Assembly: GCF_014250685.1 (NCBI RefSeq) | Contig: NZ_JACFAJ010000006.1 | Coordinates: 952,501 to 1,016,500, forward strand | Direction of reading: 5' to 3' | Length of the DNA stretch: 64,000 nucleotides | Origin: Cetobacterium sp. 2A | Lineage (GTDB): Bacteria > Fusobacteriota > Fusobacteriia > Fusobacteriales > Fusobacteriaceae | Shown: piece after piece, positions 63,414 through 64,000 of the stretch | How positions within the stretch are numbered: the first letter of the stretch is position 1 | Layout of the letters: every line of letters begins with the position of its first letter | Notes under the pieces: generated by a model | The model's database searches: none | Told to the model about the DNA's origin: nothing | Seen by the model: the letters and a program-made list of their open reading frames with translations, nothing else | Position numbers and translations under genes: made by a program

Positions 63414-64000
63414 ATGAATAGATTAGAGAATCTACTTGAAGAAGTAGAACTTCTAGACAAAAGAGCTTATTTTACAATAGATCAAAATGGAATAAAAAGA
63501 AAAGAAATGAATATGGCAATTCCATCTTTAGCATTTATAAAGGATGAACAACTTTTTGAAGAAATTTTAGAAAGTTTAGTAGATCCGAAAGAAAGAGTTA
63601 AATTAAAATCTATCGATAGAATGAGTAGTTTAGAACTAAGCAAATTAAAAGATAATTTTATAAAAATAATGGCTAATGGAGATTTAGATTTTTCTAAAAG
63701 ATATGGAAAAGAATTGGCTCTAAGAGATAAAGAAAGTTTTTTGAAACTTCTTTATGAGATATCTCTTATGGAAAATATAGAATTTTTAAAACCTTTAATG
63801 GCCCTTTCACTGGAAGAAATATTAAAAACAAATGAATGGAATGATAATATATGGTATTTAGTAATATCGTATTTTACTAAACAAAGATTTGATTTTTCAG
63901 GATTTGAAAGTGCAGATACATTAGATGTTTCTAAAGAAAGTTTAATGAAAGAAGTTTTAGAATCAAAAAAATATCTGGAGAATAAAGAGGGATTAGCTCT
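63414..64000 (+). CDS. Unknown protein, 3' end outside window
   Basis: An open frame begins with an ATG directly after the lpxK TAA, with GGAGG overlapping the end of lpxK, and runs off the right edge. About 195 residues are visible. I recognise no motif. It is rich in Glu, Lys and Leu, starts MNRLENLLEEVELL and looks mostly helical and soluble, without signal peptide or membrane segment. The tight junction suggests it is cotranslated with lpxK, but a role in LPS does not follow from that. Confidence 0.72.
   Translation, partial: MNRLENLLEEVELLDKRAYFTIDQNGIKRKEMNMAIPSLAFIKDEQLFEEILESLVDPKERVKLKSIDRMSSLELSKLKDNFIKIMANGDLDFSKRYGKELALRDKESFLKLLYEISLMENIEFLKPLMALSLEEILKTNEWNDNIWYLVISYFTKQRFDFSGFESADTLDVSKESLMKEVLESKKYLENKEGLA

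Overview
This 64 kb window is a dense, AT-rich bacterial chromosome segment made almost entirely of core genes. The likely source is a member of the Fusobacteriota (Fusobacterium/Cetobacterium-like). Arginine is coded almost only by AGA and Shine-Dalgarno sites are strong. Genes typical of Firmicutes (sepF, ylmE, ylmH, and the tig-clpP-clpX-lon-engB order) sit beside a complete set of outer-membrane genes (lpxC, fabZ, lpxA, lpxI, lpxB, msbA, lpxK, gmhA). That mixture fits fusobacteria, but the assignment is inference from gene content, not from a search. I see no transposase, phage gene, CRISPR array, tRNA or rRNA.

Layout. 1-12.6 kb: translation initiation and ribosome maturation (infB, cut by the window start, then rbfA), recJ, and a protein-quality-control run (tig, clpP, clpX, lon, engB) ending with valS. 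12.7-14.3 kb: a LysR regulator paired with gmhA. 14.3-17.3 kb: a secreted nuclease/phosphatase-like gene broken by an A9 tract, thiamine pyrophosphokinase, a small membrane protein and a uracil permease. 17.3-22.8 kb: a membrane-anchored PepF-type peptidase, an AbgT transporter on the minus strand, and sppA. 22.8-30.5 kb: ybaB, then a probable operon of a DUF374 acyltransferase, metG, galU, groES, groEL and a phosphohexomutase. 30.5-33.8 kb: hemW, ylmE, sepF and a PP-loop enzyme.

33.8-41.0 kb is an iron, redox and RNA-thiolation district. It holds a periplasmic FMN/FAD reductase, a cysteine-rich winged-helix-like protein, two coupled TtcA-like enzymes, and a feo operon (two FeoA, FeoB, and a 48-residue Cys-rich FeoB partner). 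41.0-48.1 kb carries a lipid kinase, an MgtA Mg2+ ATPase, a ClC transporter, the SRP RNA gene, ylmH and pssA. 48.2-64 kb starts with pcrA, followed by the lipid A run lpxC-fabZ-lpxA-lpxI-lpxB-msbA with overlapping stops and starts, then rph, rdgB, hslU without an adjacent hslV, smc, lpxK and an unfinished unknown gene.

There are no gene-free stretches above 300 bases; the largest, about 46.25-46.47 kb, holds the SRP RNA. Many promoters share an extended -10 of the form TGnTAnnnT.

I found no convincing new multi-gene system. The best leads are the A9-interrupted secreted nuclease, mgtA with a perfect Shine-Dalgarno but no canonical start codon behind it, the tandem TtcA pair, the Cys-rich winged-helix protein beside it, and the exported PepF with a possible second internal start.
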